Assembly: GCA_013399895.1 (NCBI GenBank)
Contig: VXBA01005469.1
Span: 650,793 to 714,792, forward strand
Length of the DNA: 64,000 bases
From: Serilophus lunatus
Lineage: Eukaryota > Chordata > Aves > Passeriformes > Eurylaimidae
Direction: 5' to 3'
Part shown: positions 12,830-23,266 of the stretch, one piece after another
Layout: each line of letters starts with the position of its first letter
How positions within the stretch are numbered: position 1 is the stretch's first letter
Notes under the pieces: generated by a model
What the model saw: only the letters and a program-made list of their open reading frames with translations
The model's database searches: none
Told to the model about the DNA's origin: nothing
Program-made: the position numbers and the translations under genes

Positions 12830-12895
12830 GTAAAATATATCTCAGCCATCTTCCCACTCGTGGGCAAAATTTATCTCAGCCATCTTCTCATCCAA
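12828..12895 (+). repeat. 34-bp imperfect tandem duplication
   Basis: Two successive copies share GGG(T/C)AAAAT(A/T)TATCTCAGCCATCTTC. The first starts at 12828 and the second at 12862. The shared core ATCTCAGCCATCTTC is exact, and the ends have diverged. Replication slippage at the adjacent hairpin (12811-12829) is a likely origin. Confidence 0.75.
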
Positions 12896-13794
12896 AAAGG
12901 GAAAACACATGAAGGCACAAACAAACTCCAGGTAGAGATCTGCTGTTACCACAAGGTCTGGAAACGAGGTGCCCTGTGCACGCCCTTGAAGAAACATGGT
13001 AATCCAGAGGGGGGAGGGCTCGGTCTATTAGAGGCACCAGGGAGAAGGCTTTTAAGTCTCCTGTTTGTGTTTCCTCCCTAAGGGCAGCCCCACTTGGGGT
13101 GCTTGGCTCTGCTGTGGGCTGAGGCATAGCTGTGTGCATGTAGGATAAAAGCAAGAGAAGACTGTCAGCTGGATGGTTCTGTTGTAGCCCAAGGCTGCCT
13201 AGGCACCCACAGAGCACGTGGAGCAGAGACCTTTGTTTGCTTCAGTCACTATGGTCCCTGTTTCCTGACAGTATTATTTAATCCTTCCTAGGGGCTAGAA
13301 TCCCTCTGCTAAATAGGTCAGCCTTGCAAGGAATGCAAGCATTCAAAATACACCTTTTATAACATAATTCCCAGAATTCTTGTTCTCTTATTTACCTTGG
13401 CCACACAGTTCAGGTCCCAAACACATGTCACTCCCGTATCTTTGCATGATCCCCCAGTCCTATTTTTCCTGTCTGGTGAACAGTATTTTTGGGGTCCCAC
13501 TGGACCAGCAAAACTCGAGGAGACCTCATGGGATCGGGTACAGTTTTATGCCTGGGAAGCTGTCAACCCTGGCGAGGATCCTGGAAGTTATGGAGGTCCT
13601 GGGATGCCCAGGAGAGCTCCTACGCTTCCTACCAAATGCAGAGAGGAGTGGACAGCCTCACAGCCGTGGGGCTCCTGCCACATGCCCAAGATGAAATGCC
13701 TGGAAGGACAGCTTAGCTGGACCTTTTCTCTATCCTTTTCTCGTTCTCCTTTGCCACACTTCAAATAATTTGACGTTCAATATTTAAGACTGCT

Positions 13795-13900
13795 TTGTTG
13801 TCTGCAGTTCGCCTCATCTGACCTCGCAATCTTCAGCATAATAGCAGATGATGAGGATGATAATATTGGGCCACTTTCTGAGTCTCCTCAAGCCCTTTAG
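13795..13900. promoter_or_regulatory. Possible conserved non-coding patch
   Basis: This is AT- and GATGATGAGGATGATAAT-containing unique sequence immediately downstream (minus-strand sense) of the candidate exon donor at 13910. It has the look of intronic sequence next to an exon or of a short enhancer. It contains no simple repeat beyond the GATGAT stretch. The call is impressionistic. Confidence 0.12.
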
Positions 13901-13910
13901 CAACACTTAC

Positions 13911-13993
13911 TTGTTCAGGCCTGCGAGCCATCTGAAGTAGGTTAATTTTTGCTCCCACTCTGGGTACCATGAGGAGCTGCGGCGTGTTCTGAG
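13911..13993 (-). other. Candidate coding exon (minus strand), best of the window
   Basis: Read on the minus strand, the segment follows CCTGCCTCTCCTTCCAG, a strong pyrimidine-rich acceptor, and ends at GAACAA|GTAAGTGTTG, a donor matching the consensus at the six intron bases. Over 83 bp one frame is open and rich in aromatic residues (contains SSSWYPEWEQKLTYF followed by RWLAGLN). A second frame is also open (QLLMVPRVGAKINLLQ region). The third has a TAA stop. I do not recognise either peptide, so neither gene nor frame can be assigned. If genuine, it would make this part of the window the intron of a minus-strand gene. A chance pairing remains possible. Confidence 0.3.
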
Positions 13994-14671
13994 CTGGAAG
14001 GAGAGGCAGGACTTGTGGGCTTCGACCACGGGGCAGGAAAGACCTCGTACGCTTTCAGCATGTACAGTGTGGCTCATACAACCACATGACTCTTCCTGGA
14101 ACGACTGGCATGAGGGCATGCAGGAGGTTAGGGAAGGTCCCTGAGGAGCTGAACGAAAAAGCTGCATGTGTAAGAGTAGATAACAAGCTCACGGATTTTA
14201 TCAACTGAAATTTGTATCGACTGCTGTGAAAACAAGGGTGATGGGGTGGTGAATGGATTAGAGATGAGGACGGTGAGTAGGAGGTTGATGAGCTCCAGGG
14301 CTCCCACGCTGTGGGGCAAAATCCTCCATTCTTGAAACAAATGAGGTCTTCCAGCTTCTGGCCCGGCCATCCCCCCAATGCAGCCGAGCTCTTGTCAGCC
14401 CTGAGGTTACAAACCCTTGACACCAGGAGCACATCTCTGTGCAGGGTGAGAGGCAGGTACCAGGCGGGAGAGGATACTCTGGGCTGCTGGCAGCCTGCAG
14501 GGATGGCAAGGCTGTGGAAAAGGGGAAGGCCACTCGCATTTCCTTTGGGACGCCGGAGGCGAGAGGCACTGTGGATGGGAAGGGAAGAGCAGGGAAATGG
14601 AGCCATCCTTTTCTGCCCCAGCTGCATGGCAGTGATGCTGTGCTGCCTGCCGGGCTGCTGTGGGGGCAGCC

Positions 14672-14683
14672 AGCCACGTGGCT
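14672..14683. promoter_or_regulatory. 12-bp palindromic E-box (CACGTG core)
   Basis: AGCCACGTGGCT is a perfect palindrome centred on the class-B E-box CACGTG, bound in vertebrates by MYC/MAX, USF and related bHLH-ZIP proteins. It sits at the end of a locally G/C-rich, CpG-containing stretch (about 14380-14690). Confidence 0.3.
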
Positions 14684-14749
14684 CTCCGGGGGGCTGTATA
14701 CTTGTTTTTCTTCTCTGTGACATTACATAATGTGAGGTAGAAAATGTTT

Positions 14750-14840
14750 GTATGGTAGCTGTATCGGTCCTTGGGGCGAGGGGAAAAAGGAAGGAGGCGG
14801 TGGATAATTTGAGGCTCTTTATTAGACCAATAAATCATTT
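14750..14840. mobile_element. Relic of an old amniote dispersed repeat (SINE-like), tentative
   Basis: Two blocks, GTAGCTGTATCGGTCC (14755-14770) and CTTTATTAGACCAA (14817-14830), match in order and approximate spacing a dispersed amniote repeat that I know as a pair of blocks (GTAGCTGTGTTGGTCC and CTTTTATTGGACCAA). The middle is purine-rich and poorly matched. I cannot give a certain family name, and the length of the copy is uncertain. A chance resemblance is unlikely but not excluded. Confidence 0.4.
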
Positions 14841-15630
14841 ATAATGCACTAGCTCTCAGGCTGGTCCCTTATTGCTCTTGTCAGCCACAGTGTGCTACCT
14901 GGTGACTGAAGCTAGCAGAGCACACACTGCCTCCCCTAAATCAGAGGGGCAGAGCCAAGCTGTACAGGGCGGGCATGGCAAGGGCTCAGTGTGCTGGGGC
15001 AGGGGGAAGAGGACAGCTTGTCCTCCACAGCCCCTAGGGACAAACCCAGCGCAGCTGGTGACCTTGGGTGAAGTGTGGTGCAGCCCTGGTCCTCCCAGAG
15101 TGAAGGCAAATTATCAGGAGCGAGTCATAATTGAGAGATCAAGCAGGGGCTGTGGGCACCTGAGGGCAGGTGGTGTTGGGCAGCCATGTCCCCTCCTCAC
15201 ATCACCTGCAAGCAGAGAGCCCTGCAGAGGTAAGGGGTGATGCACCCTGATGCCTCTGTGCCCTGGCTGCTGGGGAGCAGAGGGCAAGGTAGGCACTCCA
15301 TTACAAAAACGGTGAGGCTGTCCCATGGCTCTTTATGTTTTGGGGGGTTGGGTTTGTGCCTGAGGCTTGTCAGGTAAATATCTCTTGGGTTTCTTGTGTG
15401 CTCTGCCTGCCCCCGAGGTTGCTGAGGATGAATGTCGCCCAGTTGGAAAGGGCTGTACTCACCCAGTCACGGGTTCGTGGTTTGCCACGTTTCACAGTTG
15501 TGTCTTGTTCCAGTTGAAATGATCAAGTTTTGCAAAATTATACCTTTCAATAGCCTTCCTGCATTCCTGAGTGCTTCAGACAACATCAATCGGCCTAATG
15601 TTTTGACAAATGATATCCATATCGATTTCC

Positions 15631-15663
15631 CTCCTCCTCCTCCTTTCCTCCTCTCTCTCTTCT
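15631..15663 (+). repeat. (CCT)n / pyrimidine tract
   Basis: The run CCTCCTCCTCCTCC grades into CTCTCTCT. It is a pure pyrimidine stretch and a plain microsatellite. It ends close to CCCCAG and could serve as a polypyrimidine tract. Confidence 0.75.
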
Positions 15664-16409
15664 TCCCCAGCAAAGAATTTTTGATAATTCATCTGTGGAG
15701 CTAGGCAAAAGACAGCAGAGGAGACAGATGAACTCTCCTTTCGGGTGAGTTCACACCAGGGTGGGCTCCCAGGCCATCTGAACAAACATGCTTCCCTGTT
15801 AAGTGACCAAATGCTTTAGAAAGAGGGACCACTGGCTTGGCAAAGCACGTACTCCTGCTGGTGTGCTGGGATTTGAAACCCTCTGAAAAATGCTGAGCAG
15901 TTTCAAAGAAACCTAATGCAAAAATCCTCATAAATACCATTCCCTATTATGAAATACACATTTGGGTTGGGAGGGAATTGCATGGCGTGCCTGTTTCTGT
16001 GGCTCTGATTTAACTGTAAACTCTTTTATGTGTTCTTTTTGTCCTCTGATGGAAGCAGCAGCTAAAAGCAGATCACAGGGCGAGAGGGTGAGTCTTGCTG
16101 GTGAGAATTAGCAGTGTCAGGGGAGAAATATGACATACCTAACTGACTGAATTATGCATTGTGCTGCAAAATCCCCGATGCCAATACGCAAATGCTATTC
16201 CCGTTGTTTTGCCTGGGATGATTGGCAGTAAAGGAATTCAAATCACATCCACACAGCAATTGTCCTTCTGTAACTAAGTCTCTCTTGCTCAGGAGGGGTA
16301 TGCCTGTTCAGGCAAAATCTGTACAGCGTAGTGGGTGCTTTAGGAAGAGGTTTGAAGAAGGATGGTGGAAACATTTTTGTACATTTAACAATATCAAAGG
16401 TTGTCAGAA

Positions 16410-16421
16410 TAGCACGTGCTA
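16410..16421. promoter_or_regulatory. 12-bp palindrome with CACGTG E-box
   Basis: TAGCACGTGCTA is a perfect palindrome around the E-box CACGTG. The neighbourhood (16140-16425) is AT-rich unique sequence with ATTATGCAT and ACGCAAATGC octamer-like words, which is compatible with an enhancer but not proof of one. Confidence 0.25.
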
Positions 16422-17799
16422 GTTGTGGCACCTTCTTGTCTTTCTCATGGGTACTACAGGCTGGTAGTGGCTCAGACTTTGGGAGGATTAGAAGTCCATA
16501 TCTAGACATTGAAAGTGATTTGAGGCACATGCCTCCACAGAAAGACTTTTTCTCTCTCCAAACAAGGCAGGAGGACAGGAAGTAGAGCCGAACAAAACAT
16601 CATCCCAAATAAAAGGAACACTGAGGTCACCTGCAACCTCTCCATATTGCAGGGCTAAAAGGATTGTGAAAGTATGTGTAACAAGTGGTAAGAAAATTAT
16701 TACCTTAATGAACACAAGATTGTTAATTCTCTGCTATTGGGCCTTGCTTGTCTGTTTGAAGAAAAGCAGGCAACAAAGCTAGAAAACAGAATCTGCTTTT
16801 ACTTGCTGCTTAAGTTGCTTTTGCCCTGCCACCAGAAGACATAAATTAGTTACTAATTGCATTCCTAGTTTGAGGTGCTGTGAACATTCATATATTTAAT
16901 CTGCCCTGGGTGCTTTTAGAAACAATTGCACTACGGTGAGCATGCGAGTTACGCAGAATTTTCTTGCTCCTGTTAATATCTCACCTTTCACAGAATATGG
17001 CTGTGTGAAAATCCGTGGGTTGATTTGGGGTTTTTTTCCCTGCTTGGTGACAAAATGAAAAATTTGGAATGAAGAAAAATGGATTTCTGAGTTTTAAAAT
17101 AACATTTTGTTTGCATTCTTTGGATGACTCTCTCTTTCAGAACATAACTTTATCATGAAACACTGCTTCAAGATACCTGGGAAACAACTAAACAAATAAA
17201 TATTTTGCCAATAACTTGCTGAATTAGAATAGTTGCTACAAAATGGAATTTTGTTGCCTCCCCCACCCTCTCCAAGTAGAATAACCCATCTGCCTAAGGA
17301 ATGTAGCCCATCCCAGACTATGAGCTCCTTAAAGGATTGTGTCATAGGAAAGAAAACATGGATTTGATTAGATGGAGAGTGACACCACCGAACCCTGTGC
17401 CACCACCACTGCCTTCCTCCCTGGCCCCTGAGCAAGAGGGAGGATTCAGGGTCCCTGGAGCTCAGCAGGGTGCTGGGAGAAAACATGACAACCCTTCTCT
17501 TTGGGCACGGTGGGTGTGCCTGGTGCCATCCCCAGGGGGCTGACAGGACCCCTCTGCTCCAGTGGGAGGTGTGGCTGCTGGGAGGGGGCACAAACTGGCA
17601 CCTGGCAGGGGACTACAGTGTAGACAAGGTGGGAGAAGGGGAAAGGTGAGGGGAAGGAGGACTATAGATCTGAAGATTAAACTAAATTAGAAGGACAGGG
17701 AGGTTGGAAGAGAGACCTTCTTGTACCCCTCCTGAGGTGCTGGGGGAGCCAAGCTAACACAGGGCAGGAGAGGGTGCACGACATCTGGGAGAGTTTTGA

Positions 17800-17895
17800 T
17801 ACCATTAGCACTGTCACAGAGACAAATTAAAATGAGCATTCTGTCAGTAAGGAAAGGTTAAAACAATTTCGAGCCTTGCAAGGCTCATGATCTCA
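17800..17895. promoter_or_regulatory. Possible conserved element with 16-bp palindrome
   Basis: The AT-rich unique sequence (ACAAATTAAAATGAGCATTC) leads into a perfect 16-bp palindrome, GAGCCTTGCAAGGCTC, at 17871-17886. The palindrome is the longest perfect one I found outside simple repeats. Confidence 0.25.
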
Positions 17896-18189
17896 AACAG
17901 TAGCTGCTGAAGTCCAGCTGCTGAGCATTAAAGAGCAAGGGTAACACACAAGAAGGAGCTGGTGGCAGACCAAACCATACGGTAAGAATGACAACTTCTT
18001 ACAGGCTAAGAAAGTAGGATCCAATCCCTGGTGCACGGAGCGTGGAAATTATCCCAGTGGTCTTGCTCCTACAGAGACCATTGCCATTCTCCTTCCCAGC
18101 CTGAGGCTGTGAGTATGAGCTGTTGGGGCAATGCTGGAGCTGGGAGAAACCCCTTTGTGCATGAGCATGAGCTGGGTGCAGGGGCAGTG

Positions 18190-18480
18190 GTGGGGGCCGA
18201 GGCTCCCCTGGCACCGGGCAGCGGCTCCCGCTGGCACTCCGTGGCATGGTCCCTGCCCGCGGTGCAGGCAGCTGCGACCTGGCACAGCCTCTCCCAAACG
18301 CCCACGTGGTCCTCGGCTGCTCCAGGTCAGAGCTGTCTCCTCTCATTTCAGCTGCTTCACTGCGCACCAGGCACACTGAAGAGCCGGGAAAGGATGGGGT
18401 AATCCAGGTTCACCTACCGTCTCCCTGCCTCGAACGCTCTCATGGGTCCTCGGCCATCATTTCTGCCAGCGTTCTGCCAT
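18190..18480. other. CpG-enriched patch
   Basis: I count about 18 CpG in 290 bp, clearly above the surrounding sequence, with CCCGCGG and several CCG/CGG words. Overlapping frames are open on both strands as expected in GC-rich DNA, with no recognisable product. It could be a small CpG island (promoter or enhancer) or simply a GC-rich segment. No TATA box or transcript start can be identified. Confidence 0.35.
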
Positions 18481-19851
18481 GTCCCTGCCACTGCACTGTC
18501 CTGGAGTTGCCCAGGGGGTCCTGCTGGCCAGGGCATGCTTCAGAGCTGTATCGTAAGCAGGAGGGGATTACAACAGAGTGGAGTCCTGGACATGGTTGTT
18601 CCAGGACTGAGAGACCTTTTGTGTTCATGCTGTTCTTTGCTGTTCACGATTTCTTCCAAAAGTGCTGGTGTTGCAGGTGTGCCACTGCAGACTTTCCAGC
18701 TCACCCTATCTTTATTCCTTGAGCTGCACTCTGTCTTCACCACTTGCAAGACAGTTTTTAACTCTGTAGGAAAGTCGATCTTGTTGCAAAGATTTGTGCA
18801 AGGAGTCCTGTGACTTAGAGCTGAAAAAACGATGGATTATGTTCCTCAGGTCTATTTCAGGATATGATTTCTGCTGCTGAAAGCTAAGGGGTTGCAGAGA
18901 TATTCACGTGGCTCAGCAAGAGAAACCTGTCAGGTTTCTTTTAGGATCTGGACTGACTTTCCCTCATTTCCCAGACACAACATTGAAGACTCCATCATGG
19001 AAAGCTTGGAGGATGGCTCTGAGTAGAGGCCAAGTCTCCCAAAGTTGCAGTAGGGTGGAATTGTTTGCCATTTCCCCAGGATCTGATAAGTTTGTGACTT
19101 GGATACCCCCTGAAAAGTAAAGGAAAGCCAGAGTCAAGCCTATGCTCACAGGCAGAGGAAGACATAACAGAGCTGAGTTTTAAGCAGTTCAAGGATGGAG
19201 AAGGGATGAGTGGGATAAGCTGCCCTCTGCTGCAGGCTGGCATGCTCACACATGGTATTCCATCTCCAAACTGCTGGGTGCTTGGCCCCCTTGTTTTCTC
19301 ACCAGGAGAGACAAGCCCAGAAGGAGTAAAGCTTGCTGGGATGCAAAATGCTATGTCCATGCTGTATCCAGAGATGCACGTAGTGTAGCTGAGTCAGGGT
19401 CATGGTAAATGCTGGAAGGGATAATGTGTTTAGGAAGAACTGGAAAGCCTGGAACTGTGGACATAGCTGGGATGCTTTGATCCAGGTCCTTAGTGGAACA
19501 GCCCTTGAGGACCATCACACAAAATAGCACAAAACACTGATGCTTATCCAGAGTCTTTTCCAGCAATCCCTTTATGGAAAGGCTAAAACCATAAAATACT
19601 TCCCAGTGACAGTGATCTTGCAGCAAGCATTTGCTCTACACCACCTCCTTTTTGCAATGTGCTTTTTTTGTCTTCACAAAAGGCTTCCTTGGCAAAAGGG
19701 AGATGCCAGCTGGCCAGATCTGGCCAAGGGGCTAACAAAAGTACTCAGCTCTACACAGTTGCACCAGCAAAACTGTCTATTCAAAAAAACAGTCATAGTT
19801 TTGACTCTGTATTTTCATCAGGGTTTATTACTCTAGGACCACTGCCAATAT

Positions 19852-19852
<1 letters not shown>

Positions 19853-19882
<30 letters not shown>

Positions 19883-19884
19883 AG
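19853..19884 (+). repeat. (TTTA)n tetranucleotide microsatellite
   Basis: About seven to eight perfect ATTT/TTTA repeats, likely polymorphic. The type and position are clear. Confidence 0.95.
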
Positions 19885-22118
19885 CTAAAATGAAAAAAAA
19901 ATCCTAACATGTTGAAGTCATACACTTTGAAAGAATCTCTCATCCTGCCTGGTACCACTGCTGATTCCCCTCTCTACTCTCTTTGATCCAAGTGGTCAAT
20001 GCCTTTCTCAGTGCTGCTTTCATCCAAGAAATGGAATGGTAACATACTCATTTCATTGAATTCTTATTTTAAAATGATGAAAACATTTTAATTCTGGATG
20101 GCTTTTACAGCATCTCTGCCTTCCCTTCCTCTTTCTCTTTTTAAACCACCTCTAAACCTTGGGGATGGAACTGGCTGACAGGATTCCTTTAATTATCCTC
20201 TCTCCCAAAGCTCATCTCTTCCACAGTGCCTTTAAGGGACACCACTATGAAAGGTGCTACACACATGAGCCCTACATCCAAACAGAAACAGAGAGCAAAA
20301 AAGAAAATGCCAGAAAAGCCACCCTTAAAGAAATTAATAACAAATACAACCAGGCACATTCCGTACGCCCCATTAGCCTGTAGCGCTCAGATACCATGGT
20401 GATGAGCTTCCCTATAAATATTTCCAGCAGCAGCAAAACAGTCTTAAAGGAGCCACACAGCTGCTCACGTGCACCTGGACAGAGCTCTTCTCCAGAGGCA
20501 ACCTTGTCCTGTCCAGACACCCTTGTCCTGGAAGGCTGGCATCTGAGCCATGTGCCTGAGAAAGAAAACAGGACCATCTGCTTTTCTTTTGCCTGTCAAG
20601 CACCGAGAGCAGCACAGCCCTAGTGTTACACCTACCATTCTGCAACTCAGCCATAACTTATTGCTGGAGATGAGGGTGGTCTACACTTTACTGTTCAGCC
20701 AGGGAGCCAGGTGAGCTCAGTGTCCCTGAGCTGCACACCCTCAGCATCACCCAACCTGAGCCTTCACTCAGCACAATGACAGACAGAAAGTTGAAGACAG
20801 GGCTTGTATGGAGCCAGAGTTATCCTCCCAGAGGCAAATGTTTGCCAAAAAGAATAACACCCGAACAGGTTGTTAGGCATTTGGGAGCTCCTATTCCCAG
20901 ATTCTCCAGAACAAGAAAGAGTCAAGCAAGAAGGACAGGGAGGGGAGGGGAAAGAAACACATGCTCAGATGTTTAGGTTGGAGCAGCCAACATCTGCCCA
21001 CACTGCAGGAGAGCTTTGAGTTCTTGCCCTTGATGTAACCACTACCAGGAGTTTGTTTTCACAAAACCTTGCTTTGAAAGCTACAACTCAGTACCTCATC
21101 TGAGAAGAAATGAGTAACCCTGTTATTAAGCTGTGGGCAGCATCACCTGGAGAGTGATTCTTCACACACCTGCCGCTGGTCAGAAATAGATGGAAAACTT
21201 TGTACTGCAACATAATTTTCAAAAGACAGCAGCTCCAGTAGAATATGGGGCACAAAACCAAAGAGAAATGGTCCAGTGCAAAAAGCTGACCTAGCCTTGA
21301 TGCTAAGGGCCCAATGCATGGCTGCTCTGAGCACCCATATAAAGGAGTTAGAAACCACCTGGAGCTGCTCCCTTACATGTGTTCCCAGTAGAAAAAAAGC
21401 TATTTCTTTCCTATAATTTAGCTCACTCTTTGAAGCAAGAATTGAGAAGAGGTTTTTGGGCTTGTACCTTCCTCCGGTCCCTTCCTACAACAGCTTTAGC
21501 AAGTCAAAAGGCAAAGCAGAGCGGGGCAATGCAAAGGGGGTGTGTGTATGCCTTGATGTCCACGCTGAGCTTCCTGATACAGTCCTACAAGTGCACCTGG
21601 GGGTGAGGACTGAACACTTTTGGTAAAAGCGTGACATTAACTGGTTGGACTGACCGTAAGGTGGGAGGAGAGGAAATGACCTACAGCCCTAACCAAGAAA
21701 CTGCTGCTCACTCTCTTCATTGCTCCAGGCAAGTCTTCTCCCTCCCTTCTCCCCCAGTGCATTTTGCACATTTCTGCCTTTTTAGCTTGGTGTTGGTACT
21801 GTAGTTCCCAAGCACCTCCTGAACGTACTTTGTTTCCCTTAATTACATTTTTTAATTGACACCTGGAAGTCCTCAGTAACTGGTGGCTGGTTGTGCAGGC
21901 AGTAAGGAACCATAGTGCTAACCCCCAGGTGCCGGGGTGTGTTGTTGAGTTACTTGTCTGCCCTATTTACATGGAGGCTAATCAGCTCTCCATGGAGTTT
22001 CTGTTTGATCCTTTGGCTTGTCTCGAGGGAAGCACAACACTAACTGACAAAATATGTATATTTTGGCTTTCAAAAACTATTACACTTTGCAACTGTCACC
22101 CAGACCTTGAGCTTTGTG

Positions 22119-22132
22119 GTTGCCAGGGAAAC
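22119..22132. promoter_or_regulatory. RFX X-box-like motif
   Basis: GTTGCCAGGGAAAC closely fits the RFX-family X-box (two half-sites, GTTGCC and GGAAAC, in inverted arrangement with a 2-bp centre). RFX factors control ciliary and MHC class II genes in vertebrates. A downstream promoter cannot be identified here, so the site may be distal or inert. Confidence 0.35.
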
Positions 22133-22917
22133 ATCATGGGAGATAACCTGATCACAGCTGTGAACTGCATCCCTTCCTCTTCTGGTGTGAAACCTGCAGA
22201 TGCAGAAATCCCCGCTCATGGCTAGGGGTATTTTATCTTTACAAACCAGAGGGGTGTAAAATACAGTTATTTGCAGTCCAGAAGATATTTCCTTCTGAAA
22301 TGGAGCTATCTGGGAGGTCTTGCTCTTTGGGCTCACAGCACATGCAAGGCAGCAGCTCAGCAGCAGAGGGTTTTGTAATAATATCAGTGTCTGCTGGAGG
22401 AACCACAGCCCTGTTCTGATAATGTGGGATAGAGCCAATGGAGGCTTTGTACAGTGTCAGCCTGAGGTTTGAAATACTCTGTCTCTCTGGAGCCATCAGC
22501 TCAGAGCATCACAAGCTGGAGTCGGTGCTGGGTCTTCAGATAAGATTGGTGTATGACCCCCCCCTCCATAAAAAGGGGTGTGCTGAGCCATCCCAGAGTC
22601 TGTCAAGGGTCACATGCATCTTGCAGTGAGGGAACCACAGGCTGTTGTTCTCATCAGAAACTTCTATTCTTGCCCTATGTATCATGTTATGTGCTGTCAG
22701 GTGGAGATAAAATGTCAGAAAATCTACTCTGATTTTCTCTGTGCCAAGTGAGAGACAAGCCAGTAGGAAAAGCAAAACTGCATGCTGCCTTGTGAGCAAT
22801 AATAGCACCAGGCATGTCTGCCTGCTCCTCCATTCCTGGAGGAGGTGCAACACTCCTGGTCACAGATGGTGACAAGATCTGGTTTGGGACTGCACTGAGG
22901 AGAAACCTTCTAGCTGT

Positions 22918-22947
22918 GGGGCTGGGCAGCTGAGGGGCTGGGGGGGG
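22918..22947 (+). other. G-quadruplex motif
   Basis: Four G runs (4, 3, 4 and 8 G) are separated by loops CT, CAGCTGA and CT, which satisfies the standard intramolecular quadruplex rule (runs of at least 3, loops 1-7). Whether it folds in vivo is unknown. Confidence 0.6.
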
Positions 22948-23251
22948 ACACAGGTCTGCCACATGTCCTGGCAGCAGCAGCTCTGGTGAGAGAGAAGGGG
23001 GGACGGGCACATGGCCCCGGGGAAGCATGATGTGTATCTTCCCTTTCTGGTGTGGCAGAATGGCACTTTAAAGACATGTGATGCAGCTCTTCTTCCTGAC
23101 ACTCAAAGAGCCAGTTGACAAGCTGCTGTCAGGAAAATGTTGTCTAACTCCCTTTCCCCCAATAATTTCCCTGGTAAAACTGCAGTGCAGTGGAATCAAA
23201 TGGTGACAGAAACCGATGGGGGAATAGGTCTGTTTTCTTTCTTTCCTTTTC

Positions 23252-23266
23252 TTTTTTTTTTTTTTT
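23252..23266 (+). repeat. Poly-T tract
   Basis: A run of about 15-16 T preceded by TTTCTTTCCTTTTC, giving a strong pyrimidine tract. No adjacent LINE or SINE body is visible, so it need not be a retroposon tail. Confidence 0.85.

Noticed and set aside
14055..14723. 222-codon minus-strand open frame near the candidate exon at 13.9 kb
   Set aside because: Overlaps several other open frames in GC-rich DNA and has no family resemblance; kept out despite proximity to the exon candidate.
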